Source: Bacillota bacterium (GTDB lineage Bacteria; Bacillota; Clostridia; Lachnospirales; Lachnospiraceae). Taken from it: a stretch of 5,964 bases of DNA. The stretch spans positions 1 to 5,964 of the forward strand of contig JAEZQN010000082.1 of assembly GCA_023441145.1 (NCBI GenBank), written 5' to 3'. The translations under genes and the position numbers were made by a program. Shown in pieces: positions 1 through 5,921 of this stretch. The notes under the pieces were generated by a model. The model was not told the DNA's origin. It saw only the letters and a list, made by a program, of their open reading frames with translations, and did not search any database. Numbering within the stretch: the stretch's first letter is position 1; each line of letters starts with the position of its first letter.

Positions 1-655
1 ACCAGCTCGCTGCCATGGCTTGTACTTCAGGAGAAGCATTAAAGGTTCCGGTATAGTTGTACTTTACAGTTATATCATCAATTCCCATTTCCTTCGCTGC
101 ATATTCTGCACCCTGAACAAAACCATACCCATAACGGATAACACCAGGGACTGCTATACCACCAATGTAGCCAAGATTCTTATAGCCATCCTTTACTGCA
201 GCATAACCTGCAAGAAATCCAGACTGCTCTTCAGAATAATAAATAGAATATACATTATCGTTTGTCTTGTACTCTGTTTCTGCTTCATTATGTGGTGTGC
301 CATCTAAGAGGATGAATTTTACATCAGGATATTTTTCCTGTGAATTATATACGGCAACTGAAAATAAATATCCTGGACACACTATAATTTTTGCCCCACC
401 TTCTACCGCCAAATCAATTGACGCCTCATAGGCCTCTGTAGATTTTTCAGCAGGCATATAGTACTTATGAGAAACTTCATTTTCCTCAACATAAGCTTTT
501 ACGCCTTCCCATGAACCCTGATTAAATGATTTATCATCAATGGTAGCCACATCCGTAATCAAAGCTATTTCATAGGTTTTTGACCCGCCTGAACTACATG
601 CAGTTAGTGCAAACATTGCAACTAATAAACTAAGTGCGAACAATACGCGTTTCAT
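1..655 (-). CDS. BMP/PnrA-family ABC transporter substrate-binding lipoprotein (3' end missing)
   Basis: The first 218 residues are present; the gene leaves the window at its C-terminal side, so about 130-150 residues of a usual 340-370-residue protein are missing. Seen: basic start (MKR), a hydrophobic stretch and a lipobox LTAC with the lipidated cysteine at residue 20, then a Ser/Gly linker. Family hallmarks follow in order: ITDVATIDDKSFNQGSWEG (33-51), a GGAKIIVCPG segment (86-95), EEQSGFLAGYAA (142-153), and GGIAVPGVIRYGYGFVQGA (165-183). Known: BMP-domain lipoproteins (TmpC, PnrA, BmpA) are anchored outside the membrane and hand nucleosides, mainly purine nucleosides, to an ABC permease. 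The exact ligand cannot be read from this part. The start is set by AGGAGG at 663-668, seven bases before the ATG. The permease and ATPase genes, if linked, should lie beyond the left edge. The family is secure; nucleoside specificity is inference. Confidence 0.93.
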   Translation of the reverse strand, partial: MKRVLFALSLLVAMFALTACSSGGSKTYEIALITDVATIDDKSFNQGSWEGVKAYVEENEVSHKYYMPAEKSTEAYEASIDLAVEGGAKIIVCPGYLFSVAVYNSQEKYPDVKFILLDGTPHNEAETEYKTNDNVYSIYYSEEQSGFLAGYAAVKDGYKNLGYIGGIAVPGVIRYGYGFVQGAEYAAKEMGIDDITVKYNYTGTFNASPEVQAMAASW

Positions 656-683
656 GAAACATCCTCCTATATTTTGTCACTAT

Positions 684-711
684 ATTTTATGCAATTAGCA
701 TGATAGCACAA
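684..711 (-). promoter_or_regulatory. Candidate promoter for the BMP lipoprotein gene
   Basis: Reading the minus strand there is a -10 box TAAAAT (684-689, one mismatch from consensus) and a weak -35 TTGTGC (706-711) with a 16-base spacer. Transcription would start near 677, giving a leader of about 22 bases that includes the AGGAGG site. The -35 box overlaps the T-run of the preceding terminator, so terminator and promoter are packed together. It is the only fitting place for a promoter between the terminator and the gene, but the -35 match is poor. Confidence 0.45.
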
Positions 712-737
712 AAAAACGGGGCATTCAACCCCGTTTT
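710..737 (-). terminator. Intrinsic terminator of the transglutaminase-like gene
   Basis: A perfect 9-bp stem AAAACGGGG (713-721) / CCCCGTTTT (729-737) encloses a 7-base loop. On the minus strand the G/C core is followed by a run of seven T (716 down to 710). It lies about 35 bases past the stop codon of the gene ending at 772, and ahead of the BMP lipoprotein gene. The flanking A and T runs could also let it work weakly from the plus strand. Confidence 0.9.
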
Positions 738-771
738 CAGATATTGCATTATTTACCATCAATTGTTCAGA

Positions 772-3306
772 CTATTTAACAACTATTCTGATAATTTTAC
801 CAGTACTTCCATAATATTTCTTCCCACTGATTAACTTGTATGGCCTTACTTGAATGTAATAAGCCTTACCTCTTGCTAATTTTGTCTTAGTAAGTGTAGT
901 TTTAGTAGTATTTCCCCAGGATTTATAGGTCCCATTCTTAGAAGTGGAATAAAAAACGGTATAGCCTGAAGCGTAGGAAGATTTACCCCATTTTACAACT
1001 ACCTTTCTACTGCTAGAGGAAGCTTTTATAGAAGTAATCTTCTTTGGCACAATATTAAAATAAATCGTTTTTGTTCCTGTTAGATTAGCTCCTATTCCAG
1101 TAATCACTATCTTTGCCTTGCCTGGTTTTACATTACCTGTATACTTAATTCTATAATCCTTGTTTTTCACTAAGACCTTACTACCACTTTTTATGTTTAA
1201 ATTTGGTGTAATGGCCTTTCCTGTATAGCTTTGATTACCGATTTTAGCCACTGTACAGGTACTTATCTTGCGTTTGACTATGTTAAATGTAGTCGTAAGA
1301 GTACCAGAATAATTATTCTTTCCCGATACTGTTACGGTTGCTACTCCCACATTAACATTGTTCTGATATGCAATAGAATAGTTAGAGCTCTCTATGATAG
1401 CTCCTGCTGTATTAACAATACTTAAGCTGGGTGTAATTTTACTACCTGTATAGGTCTTAGCCCCAACATTAGCAATTATTGCCCCCTGTAGATTTATTGG
1501 CTGTATCGTAAACGGAACACTCTTTGTCCCCATATACCGGCCTATCCCATTTAGGATCACAGAGGCAGTACCTGCATTGACGTTGTTCACATAGCTTAAG
1601 GTATAATCCACTCCTTCTACTAAAGTAACCCCATCTAAGGTTACTACTGGCTTAGGCGTCTGTTTCGCTCCTGTATATAAAAGAGGTACAATCGGCTCTA
1701 CTTGTGGGTTCTTAATAGAAACACGATAACTACCAATAACCGCTCCATTATAAGAAATTTGTAATTTTCCATCTCTTACGACAGCTGTTACCTGATCTGT
1801 CACATCTTTCGTTCCACTACTATCTCTATTGTAAACTTTGAACTGATAGTTATCAAAATAGATACCATTATCCCTAATATTATCTATAATTTTCACATTA
1901 ACTGGTACATAAACAAACACCCATGGGTAGAATTCGTTATCGTCATCATCATAGGCTCCTAGGACAGGTGTTCCTAAGTTATATTGAATTCCATTGGAGT
2001 TTAGGGCCCTTACAATATTACTCTTATACTTGTTACAAACATCAACAAAACTCTTCTCTGTTCCCTGTCTTACTGCAATTTGAAGCATATACTGACTGGT
2101 CTTTTCAACACTACCTAGAGCAGATCGAAAGACCTCTGTCACACTTTCTATGGTTGGAGTTGTAGTTAATGAATGCTTTAACTTATAGTAGGAGTAATAC
2201 CAATAAGTATCGGTAGAGGTTGCCGCGGGCACCTTATACATCTCATCAAAATAATCATAATCGTAGGTATGAGTCTTGTTAAACATCTTGGTGCTAGAAT
2301 TAAAATACTGATATAAAACACCTGTACCTAATTTCGATGCATAATCCCCTATATCATCCCAGGTAACATCTACTCCATACCAGGAGCCATCATGTTTTAC
2401 AAGATTCCATGCATGTCCCTCATCTAATCCATAGCCTATGGCATAGATACTTTCGATTCCAGCATAATTCATCAGTAACTGAAAGGCCTTTGCATAGCCT
2501 TGGCAAACAGCCTGTTTCTTACCAAAGATACCATAAATGTTATGAGCCCAGGCTGCATCATGAGGTTGTCCTTTGGAATCAAGGGCATAGGCACACTTAT
2601 CTATTATTAAGTCATGGACAACGAGTTCAATAAACATATTACTAGAACCCTTGGCTTTTAGGGTATCAATCTGTTTCGTATATTCTTTTAATCCTTTATC
2701 AATTGCACTTTGGACCTTAGTCCTTGCTGTTGCCGAGGTATAAGAGGAATTAACAGTGAGATAAAGTGACGTAACCTTAGAACCAGAAGTCCCATAGCTT
2801 ACTCCATCAACCCAATAAAGCATAGGATTATCAGCTTCAAATGCAAAGAAAATCTTTGATAGTTCCTTTATGTACACGTTATAAGATGAGATATCAACTA
2901 TGCCTGTGACATAGCCATAACCTCCGTCAGAATAAAATACCTTTCCAGCATTCTTTCCGCCATTATGAAAACTATAGCCTATCTTCTTTAATGCGTTATA
3001 GGCCTTTTTCCCCCCAGAAGACAAGGTAGAATAGCCATAACTCCCACTATACTTAGCTAAATCCGTACTATTGACCTTTTTAGAGGAAATGGAATTCGTA
3101 GTATTCTTCTCATCCTTCTGCTCAGACTTCACTGCACGTATGGATTTACTACTTACTCCACCTTCATTTACTATTTGAGAGGATAAACGATTCAATTGAT
3201 TTTCTTGCTTTACCACTTCTGATTCCTTAAGTTCAGCATGAAAAGCAAATAAAAAGATTAGCATAAGGGTTGCCCCTGCCAATAGTCTTATTCTCTTTAT
3301 TTTCAT
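772..3306 (-). CDS. Secreted transglutaminase-like protein with three 75-residue repeats and FN3-like C-terminus
   Basis: This is an 844-residue extracytoplasmic protein. Seen: a basic N-terminus (KIKRIR) and hydrophobic segment 8-24 (signal peptide or uncleaved anchor), then a polar Ser/Lys/Glu linker to about residue 85. An alpha/beta N-terminal region with GYSTLSSGGKKAYNAL (91-106) is followed by a transglutaminase-like core: AVCQGYA with Cys268, EGHAWNLV with His298, and GVDVTWDD with Asp313. The catalytic triad is therefore intact. A linking region (380-540) leads to three repeats starting with YTG at 544, 619 and 694, then an FN3-like domain (about 756-843). There is no LPXTG motif or lipobox. 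Known: such proteins (transglutaminase/protease superfamily, as in PF01841) can be cysteine proteases, peptide cross-linkers or peptidoglycan-associated enzymes, so the reaction is undecided. The start is set by AGGAGG at 3314-3319, seven bases from the ATG. It is followed by a terminator at 710-737. No clear terminator separates it from udk, so some read-through from udk is possible. Confidence 0.88.
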   Translation of the reverse strand: MKIKRIRLLAGATLMLIFLFAFHAELKESEVVKQENQLNRLSSQIVNEGGVSSKSIRAVKSEQKDEKNTTNSISSKKVNSTDLAKYSGSYGYSTLSSGGKKAYNALKKIGYSFHNGGKNAGKVFYSDGGYGYVTGIVDISSYNVYIKELSKIFFAFEADNPMLYWVDGVSYGTSGSKVTSLYLTVNSSYTSATARTKVQSAIDKGLKEYTKQIDTLKAKGSSNMFIELVVHDLIIDKCAYALDSKGQPHDAAWAHNIYGIFGKKQAVCQGYAKAFQLLMNYAGIESIYAIGYGLDEGHAWNLVKHDGSWYGVDVTWDDIGDYASKLGTGVLYQYFNSSTKMFNKTHTYDYDYFDEMYKVPAATSTDTYWYYSYYKLKHSLTTTPTIESVTEVFRSALGSVEKTSQYMLQIAVRQGTEKSFVDVCNKYKSNIVRALNSNGIQYNLGTPVLGAYDDDDNEFYPWVFVYVPVNVKIIDNIRDNGIYFDNYQFKVYNRDSSGTKDVTDQVTAVVRDGKLQISYNGAVIGSYRVSIKNPQVEPIVPLLYTGAKQTPKPVVTLDGVTLVEGVDYTLSYVNNVNAGTASVILNGIGRYMGTKSVPFTIQPINLQGAIIANVGAKTYTGSKITPSLSIVNTAGAIIESSNYSIAYQNNVNVGVATVTVSGKNNYSGTLTTTFNIVKRKISTCTVAKIGNQSYTGKAITPNLNIKSGSKVLVKNKDYRIKYTGNVKPGKAKIVITGIGANLTGTKTIYFNIVPKKITSIKASSSSRKVVVKWGKSSYASGYTVFYSTSKNGTYKSWGNTTKTTLTKTKLARGKAYYIQVRPYKLISGKKYYGSTGKIIRIVVK
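1045..1686 (-). repeat. Three tandem 75-residue Ig-like repeats within the transglutaminase-like protein
   Basis: Residues about 541-754 hold three diverged copies of one unit. Each copy begins with YTG (544, 619, 694), followed a few residues later by a Pro (TPKP, ITPS, ITPN). Then comes a DY/NY..Y..NV motif (VDYTLSYVNNVNAG, SNYSIAYQNNVNVG, KDYRIKYTGNVKPG), a beta strand ending in V/I-x-G, and a closing GT.....F.I. The spacing of the YTG motifs is exactly 75 residues (225 bases) twice. The DNA copies are clearly diverged, so the repeat is seen at protein level. The pattern predicts small beta-sandwich modules, probably spacer or adhesion domains holding the catalytic part away from the envelope. 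Confidence 0.85.
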
Positions 3307-3337
3307 TCTATTTCCTCCTGTAATACTTTATATTTTC

Positions 3338-3366
3338 ATTATAGCAAGTAAATAAAGCAAAAGTGT
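3338..3366 (-). promoter_or_regulatory. Extended -10 promoter of the transglutaminase-like gene
   Basis: On the minus strand, TGCTATAAT (3338-3346) is a perfect extended -10 (TGn plus TATAAT). The hexamer 17 bases upstream, ACACTT (3361-3366), is a poor -35, as expected where an extended -10 carries the promoter. Transcription would start near 3331, leaving a leader of about 25 bases with the AGGAGG site. Confidence 0.65.
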
Positions 3367-3382
3367 GTTATGAATCATAACA
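3366..3382. promoter_or_regulatory. 17-bp perfect palindrome, candidate operator
   Basis: TGTTATGA (3366-3373) and TCATAACA (3375-3382) are perfect inverted arms around a single base. The palindrome lies just upstream of, and touches, the -35 position of the minus-strand promoter at 3338-3366. That suits an activator, or a repressor that blocks polymerase. The odd-length 8-1-8 form recalls the 7-1-7 boxes of Fur-superfamily regulators, but the bases do not match the Fur, PerR or Zur consensus. The binding protein is unknown. The stem lacks G/C and a T-run, so it is not a terminator. Confidence 0.5.
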
Positions 3383-3475
3383 TAATTCTATTTTACACAA
3401 AAAGTGATACCTTGTATATCTACAATCCATCTATAATTAAGTTACGAAATATTACAAGAGGAATTTAAGTTACTT

Positions 3476-4096
3476 TCATTCTTTATTAATCAATAGACTA
3501 AGGTGTTCTTGTAGTATGTGAATTCCCATGGTGTTTTCTCCCCCTCTAGGAATGATAATATCTGCATATTTCTTAGAAGGTTCCACAAACTGTTCATGCA
3601 TTGGTTTTACTGTATTTCCGTATTGTGATAAAACTGATTCAACATCTCTTCCACGCTCATGAATATCTCTTGATATTCTTCTCATCAATCGTTCATCTGC
3701 ATCAGTATCCACAAAGACCTTAATATCCATTAACTCTCTTAGACGTGCATCCTCTAATATCAAGATACCTTCCACAATAATCACCCTCTTAGGTTGTACC
3801 AAAACAGTATCCTTCGATCTTGTGTGTTGAGAGTAATCATATACTGGACGGTAAATACTCTTACCTTCCTTCAGGCTCTTTACATCTTCAATTAGCTTAT
3901 CTGTCTCAAAGGAGGATGGATGATCGTAATTCAACTTCTTACGTTCTTCTAATGGCATATCATCATGAGCCCAATAGTAACTATCATGGCTAATCAGCTC
4001 AATATCATTTTTAAAATATTCTTTTATCATGTTAACAATTGTAGTTTTTCCAGATGCAGAGCCACCAGCAATTCCTACAATACAAACTTTACTCAT
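3476..4096 (-). CDS. udk: Uridine kinase (uridine/cytidine kinase)
   Basis: Cytosolic pyrimidine-salvage enzyme that phosphorylates uridine to UMP and cytidine to CMP with ATP or GTP. At 206 residues it is the normal length for bacterial Udk. Seen, in order: P-loop GGSASGKT (11-18); HDSYY (37-41) with the conserved Asp38; NYDHP (56-60) of the nucleoside pocket; PVYDYSQHTR (84-93); VEGIL (108-112) at the Walker-B strand; lid region RRISRDIHERGRD (139-151) with several arginines; and the late HEQFVEPSKKYADIIIP block (167-183). All key motifs are intact. The ATG at 4096 has GGAGG at 4103-4107, six bases upstream. It is transcribed divergently from the sigma-factor gene. The nearest downstream gene on the same strand is the transglutaminase-like gene, 169 bases on. 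A phosphoribulokinase-family relative is possible in principle, but the motif set is that of Udk. Confidence 0.95.
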   Translation of the reverse strand: MSKVCIVGIAGGSASGKTTIVNMIKEYFKNDIELISHDSYYWAHDDMPLEERKKLNYDHPSSFETDKLIEDVKSLKEGKSIYRPVYDYSQHTRSKDTVLVQPKRVIIVEGILILEDARLRELMDIKVFVDTDADERLMRRISRDIHERGRDVESVLSQYGNTVKPMHEQFVEPSKKYADIIIPRGGENTMGIHILQEHLSLLINKE

Positions 4097-4115
4097 AGAA
4101 ATCCTCCAAACCTTT

Positions 4116-4145
4116 ATATTACCTGTTTCACTTGCCTCAGGTCAA
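4116..4145 (-). promoter_or_regulatory. Candidate promoter(s) of udk
   Basis: On the minus strand, TTGACC (4140-4145, five of six to consensus) is followed after 18 bases by TAATAT (4116-4121, four of six). Transcription would start near 4109, giving a very short leader that still holds the GGAGG site. A second candidate -10, TATAAT (4165-4170), lies further upstream but has no good -35. A small inverted repeat ACCTG (4121-4125) / CAGGT (4138-4142) spans the spacer. Which box is used cannot be decided from sequence. Confidence 0.45.
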
Positions 4146-4207
4146 AATTTACATTTTTCTAAACATTATATCGTATAACAGCACAAATATCATATGTAAT
4201 ATTAACC

Positions 4208-4222
4208 ATTTTATGATAAAAT
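4208..4222. repeat. 15-bp AT-only palindrome between the divergent genes
   Basis: ATTTTAT (4208-4214) and ATAAAAT (4216-4222) are perfect arms around one G. The palindrome lies upstream of both the udk and the sigma-factor promoters, followed by an AT-rich tract to about 4240 that could act as an UP element. In sequence this AT-rich, such a palindrome can arise by chance, so a regulatory role is only a suggestion. Confidence 0.25.
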
Positions 4223-4244
4223 TTTGTAATTTTTTAAATTTCTA

Positions 4245-4279
4245 TTTACCTATGCAACATTCTATGACTATAATGTGTA
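4245..4279 (+). promoter_or_regulatory. Promoter region of the sigma-factor operon
   Basis: A consensus -10 TATAAT (4269-4274) has TTTACC (4245-4250, four of six) 18 bases upstream, which fits a housekeeping promoter. Overlapping it is an ECF-like pair: TGCAAC (4253-4258) with the AAC typical of ECF -35 boxes, then 17 bases, then TGTA (4276-4279) in the -10 position. This raises possible autoregulation by the encoded sigma factor, but the second half differs from the usual CGTA/CGTC. The housekeeping reading is the safer one. Confidence 0.5.
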
Positions 4280-4308
4280 TATTATACAAAGAAGTAAGGG
4301 GGGTACTC

Positions 4309-4800
4309 ATGCATCCAGAATCTATCCGGCCGGATGATTCCTTTGAAGCCTTGGTTACAGAATATGAAAAACAATTATATCGAGCAGCTTTAGCCATCCT
4401 AGGCAATATTGCAGAGGCCCAGGATATTGTCCAAGAAGTCTTTATAAAATTGTATGAATTCTCAGGTGACTTTAATTCAAAAGAGCACCAAAAAGCCTGG
4501 CTTCTCAGAGTAACCTTTAATCTTTGCAAAAACAAACTTCGTTCTAGCTGGTGGAAGAAAAGTGCTCCTTTATTAGATACCATACCAGCAAAAGATGAAG
4601 AGCAACATGATTTACTCGAATATGTTATATCACTTCCGGCAAAATACAGAACCGTCATCCATTTGTATTATTACGAAGGCTATTCCACGAAAGAAATCGC
4701 TATGCTTACCAGCCAGAAGGAATCTACTGTTCGTTCTCTTATGACTCGTGCAAGAACACAGCTAAAAGATAAACTGTGTCAAGATGGTTTTTTAGAATAA
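4309..4800 (+). CDS. ECF-family (sigma-70 group 4) RNA polymerase sigma factor
   Basis: A 163-residue sigma factor that would direct RNA polymerase to a small alternative regulon. Seen: sigma region 2 at about 13-80, with region 2.2 AEAQDIVQEVFIKLY (35-49) and the promoter-melting/-10 segment KAWLLRVTFNLCKNKLRS (62-79). A short linker follows, then region 4 at about 103-156 with ISLPAKYRTVIHLYYYEG (107-124) and the helix-turn-helix STKEIAMLTSQKESTVRSLMTRAR (126-149). No region 1 or 3 is present and there is no extra C-terminal domain, which fits the ECF class. The frame stays open upstream to 4132, but the ATG at 4309 is chosen: it has AAGGGGGG (4296-4303) five bases ahead, sits after the TATAAT box, and the upstream residues do not resemble sigma sequence. 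The membrane-protein gene starts 47 bases downstream and is its probable anti-sigma factor. The family is secure; the stimulus and regulon are unknown. Confidence 0.93.
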   Translation: MHPESIRPDDSFEALVTEYEKQLYRAALAILGNIAEAQDIVQEVFIKLYEFSGDFNSKEHQKAWLLRVTFNLCKNKLRSSWWKKSAPLLDTIPAKDEEQHDLLEYVISLPAKYRTVIHLYYYEGYSTKEIAMLTSQKESTVRSLMTRARTQLKDKLCQDGFLE

Positions 4801-4832
4801 ATAAAGCATTTATTACATAACAGACTCTATAG

Positions 4833-4839
4833 AAAGGAG
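4833..4839 (+). promoter_or_regulatory. Ribosome binding site that fixes a TTG start
   Basis: AAAGGAG lies eight bases before TTG at 4848. The next in-frame ATG is at 4917 (residue 24) and has no such site, so TTG is the likely start. The motif sits in the loop of a possible small hairpin with arms TCTAT (4826-4830) and ATAGA (4840-4844). Confidence 0.75.
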
Positions 4840-4847
4840 ATAGAACC

Positions 4848-5834
4848 TTGGAAAACAAATCCTTTAACAATGACCATATAAGTGATAATAAGATAAAAAG
4901 CATATATAGTAACTATATGGATAACATAGACATAGACAGTAGTTTCCACCAACAACTACTCCGTACTCCGTCAAAAAGTTCTGCTAGAAAAGTTGCAAGA
5001 AAATCAACAATCAGACAATTTAGCCATATAGCAGCTACAATCAGTATTGTGGTAATTAGCTTAGGGCTTATTGTGTCTTTGATAAATCTAAGTGGCTTTG
5101 GACGAGGTGGGAGCAAAGATAGTGCATCAGCACCAATGCAGGAAGATAATTCAAAGTCATCTACTGAAGATAACGACTACAACAACGCCCCAGAGGATCA
5201 GGCTTCTAATGAAGTGGATAAAAATTCCTCTTATTATACCAATCCCATCATAGTGTATGGCGATGGTTCTTCTACCTACAGTTATTTTGCAAAGAACTAT
5301 GAATTAGAAAAAGACTTCTTATTCGCACCTGAGAACTCATTTGATGATGCAACAACTCCAATCTATGAAGCAACAGATACTTCAGAGAAAACCCTTATAG
5401 ATGTGCTTCCTAGTGGGCTTATTAATAACCCTAACCTCGTAAAGCAGGAGATTGAAGACCACAGTGGAGTTACTTCACTTACCTCTATGTATAGAACAAA
5501 GACAGACTCCTCTGTTAAAACCCTTGTAGTTAATATACATCCTATCTTAGATTTTGAGAGGAGTTTACTGGTATCTACTGAGAACAAAGAGCTTTATAGC
5601 CTTATTCCATCAGAAAATCCTGATTTACCAAGTTCCATCACCGACTATACAGGAACTCTTCTATATCCTATCTTTACAGCAGATTCCCTGTCCAAGGAAG
5701 TTCTTTACTCTAGGGTATATAAAGGTGATAATGAATCAAGCATATCCTTTGGAGTTTATAGGGATGGCTATGTTATTATCTATGATTCTTATGGATTCTC
5801 TGCTGAAGAATTAGGTAATTGGCTATTTAATTAA
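4848..5834 (+). CDS. Probable anti-sigma factor: single-pass membrane protein with unrecognised extracellular domain
   Basis: A 328-residue protein starting at TTG. Seen: a hydrophilic N-terminal part (1-58) with basic residues just before the membrane (SSARKVARKSTIRQ), one transmembrane helix at about 60-81 (IAATISIVVISLGLIVSLIN), then a Ser/Asp/Asn-rich linker (about 88-127). A folded-looking outer region of roughly 200 residues ends in GVYRDGYVIIYDSYGFSAEEL (302-322). There are no cysteines anywhere, so it is not a zinc-binding ZAS-type anti-sigma factor and has no lipobox. The positive-inside charge places the first 58 residues in the cytosol, where they could hold the sigma factor. Anti-sigma function is inferred from the position just downstream of an ECF sigma gene, the shared transcript and the topology. 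I do not recognise the outer domain by motif; its C-terminal strand-strand-helix pattern faintly recalls DUF4367-like regions. A terminator follows at 5870-5907. Confidence 0.75.
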   Translation: MENKSFNNDHISDNKIKSIYSNYMDNIDIDSSFHQQLLRTPSKSSARKVARKSTIRQFSHIAATISIVVISLGLIVSLINLSGFGRGGSKDSASAPMQEDNSKSSTEDNDYNNAPEDQASNEVDKNSSYYTNPIIVYGDGSSTYSYFAKNYELEKDFLFAPENSFDDATTPIYEATDTSEKTLIDVLPSGLINNPNLVKQEIEDHSGVTSLTSMYRTKTDSSVKTLVVNIHPILDFERSLLVSTENKELYSLIPSENPDLPSSITDYTGTLLYPIFTADSLSKEVLYSRVYKGDNESSISFGVYRDGYVIIYDSYGFSAEELGNWLFN

Positions 5835-5869
5835 TTATAATTGGCGCTGTAAAAAAACTCCCCTAACAG

Positions 5870-5907
5870 AAAAATAGCTGTAAGCATGGAGCTTACAGCT
5901 ATTTTTT
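5870..5907 (+). terminator. Strong intrinsic terminator of the sigma/anti-sigma operon
   Basis: A perfect 16-bp stem pairs 5870-5885 with 5891-5906 (core TAGCTGTAAGC / GCTTACAGCTA) around the 5-base loop ATGGA. The 3' arm runs into six T (5902-5907). It lies 36 bases after the stop codon. The A-run on the left side means it could also stop transcription coming from the right. Confidence 0.93.
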
Positions 5908-5915
5908 GGTATAAT
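5907..5915 (+). promoter_or_regulatory. Extended -10 box just after the terminator
   Basis: TGGTATAAT is a perfect TGn-TATAAT extended -10 that shares its first T with the terminator T-run. The hexamer 17 bases upstream (5887-5892, TGGAGC) is a weak -35 and falls inside the terminator loop and arm. Transcription would start around 5922 and enter sequence beyond the window. Confidence 0.45.
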
Positions 5916-5921
5916 TTAAGT

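Noticed and set aside
20..307. Plus-strand open frame of 95 residues
   Set aside because: It lies wholly antisense to the BMP lipoprotein gene, whose frame matches family motifs throughout; no ribosome binding site and no protein-like pattern.
1045..1686. Recent tandem DNA duplication or phase-variable repeat in the transglutaminase gene
   Set aside because: The three units align at protein level, but their DNA is clearly diverged, so slippage or recombination between copies is unlikely today.
3399..3425. Possible terminator for udk
   Set aside because: The hairpin TTGTA/TACAA has only 5 AT-rich pairs, and the T-run is eight bases away from it, so it is too weak to call.
3965..4162. Plus-strand open frame overlapping the start of udk
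   Set aside because: It is antisense to the P-loop region of udk and has no ribosome binding site or recognisable motif.
4132..4308. N-terminal extension of the sigma factor by 59 residues
   Set aside because: The extension covers the promoter and ribosome binding site, has an Ile/Asn/Phe-rich composition typical of AT-rich noncoding DNA, and the sigma family starts near the ATG at 4309.
4242..4658. Minus-strand open frame of 138 residues opposite the sigma gene
   Set aside because: It is the shadow of the sigma-factor coding sequence with no start signal; the plus-strand frame carries clear sigma regions 2 and 4.
4800..4814. Hairpin between the sigma and anti-sigma genes (AATAAA/TTTATT)
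   Set aside because: Six AT-only pairs with a 3-base loop and no T-run; not a credible terminator or attenuator.
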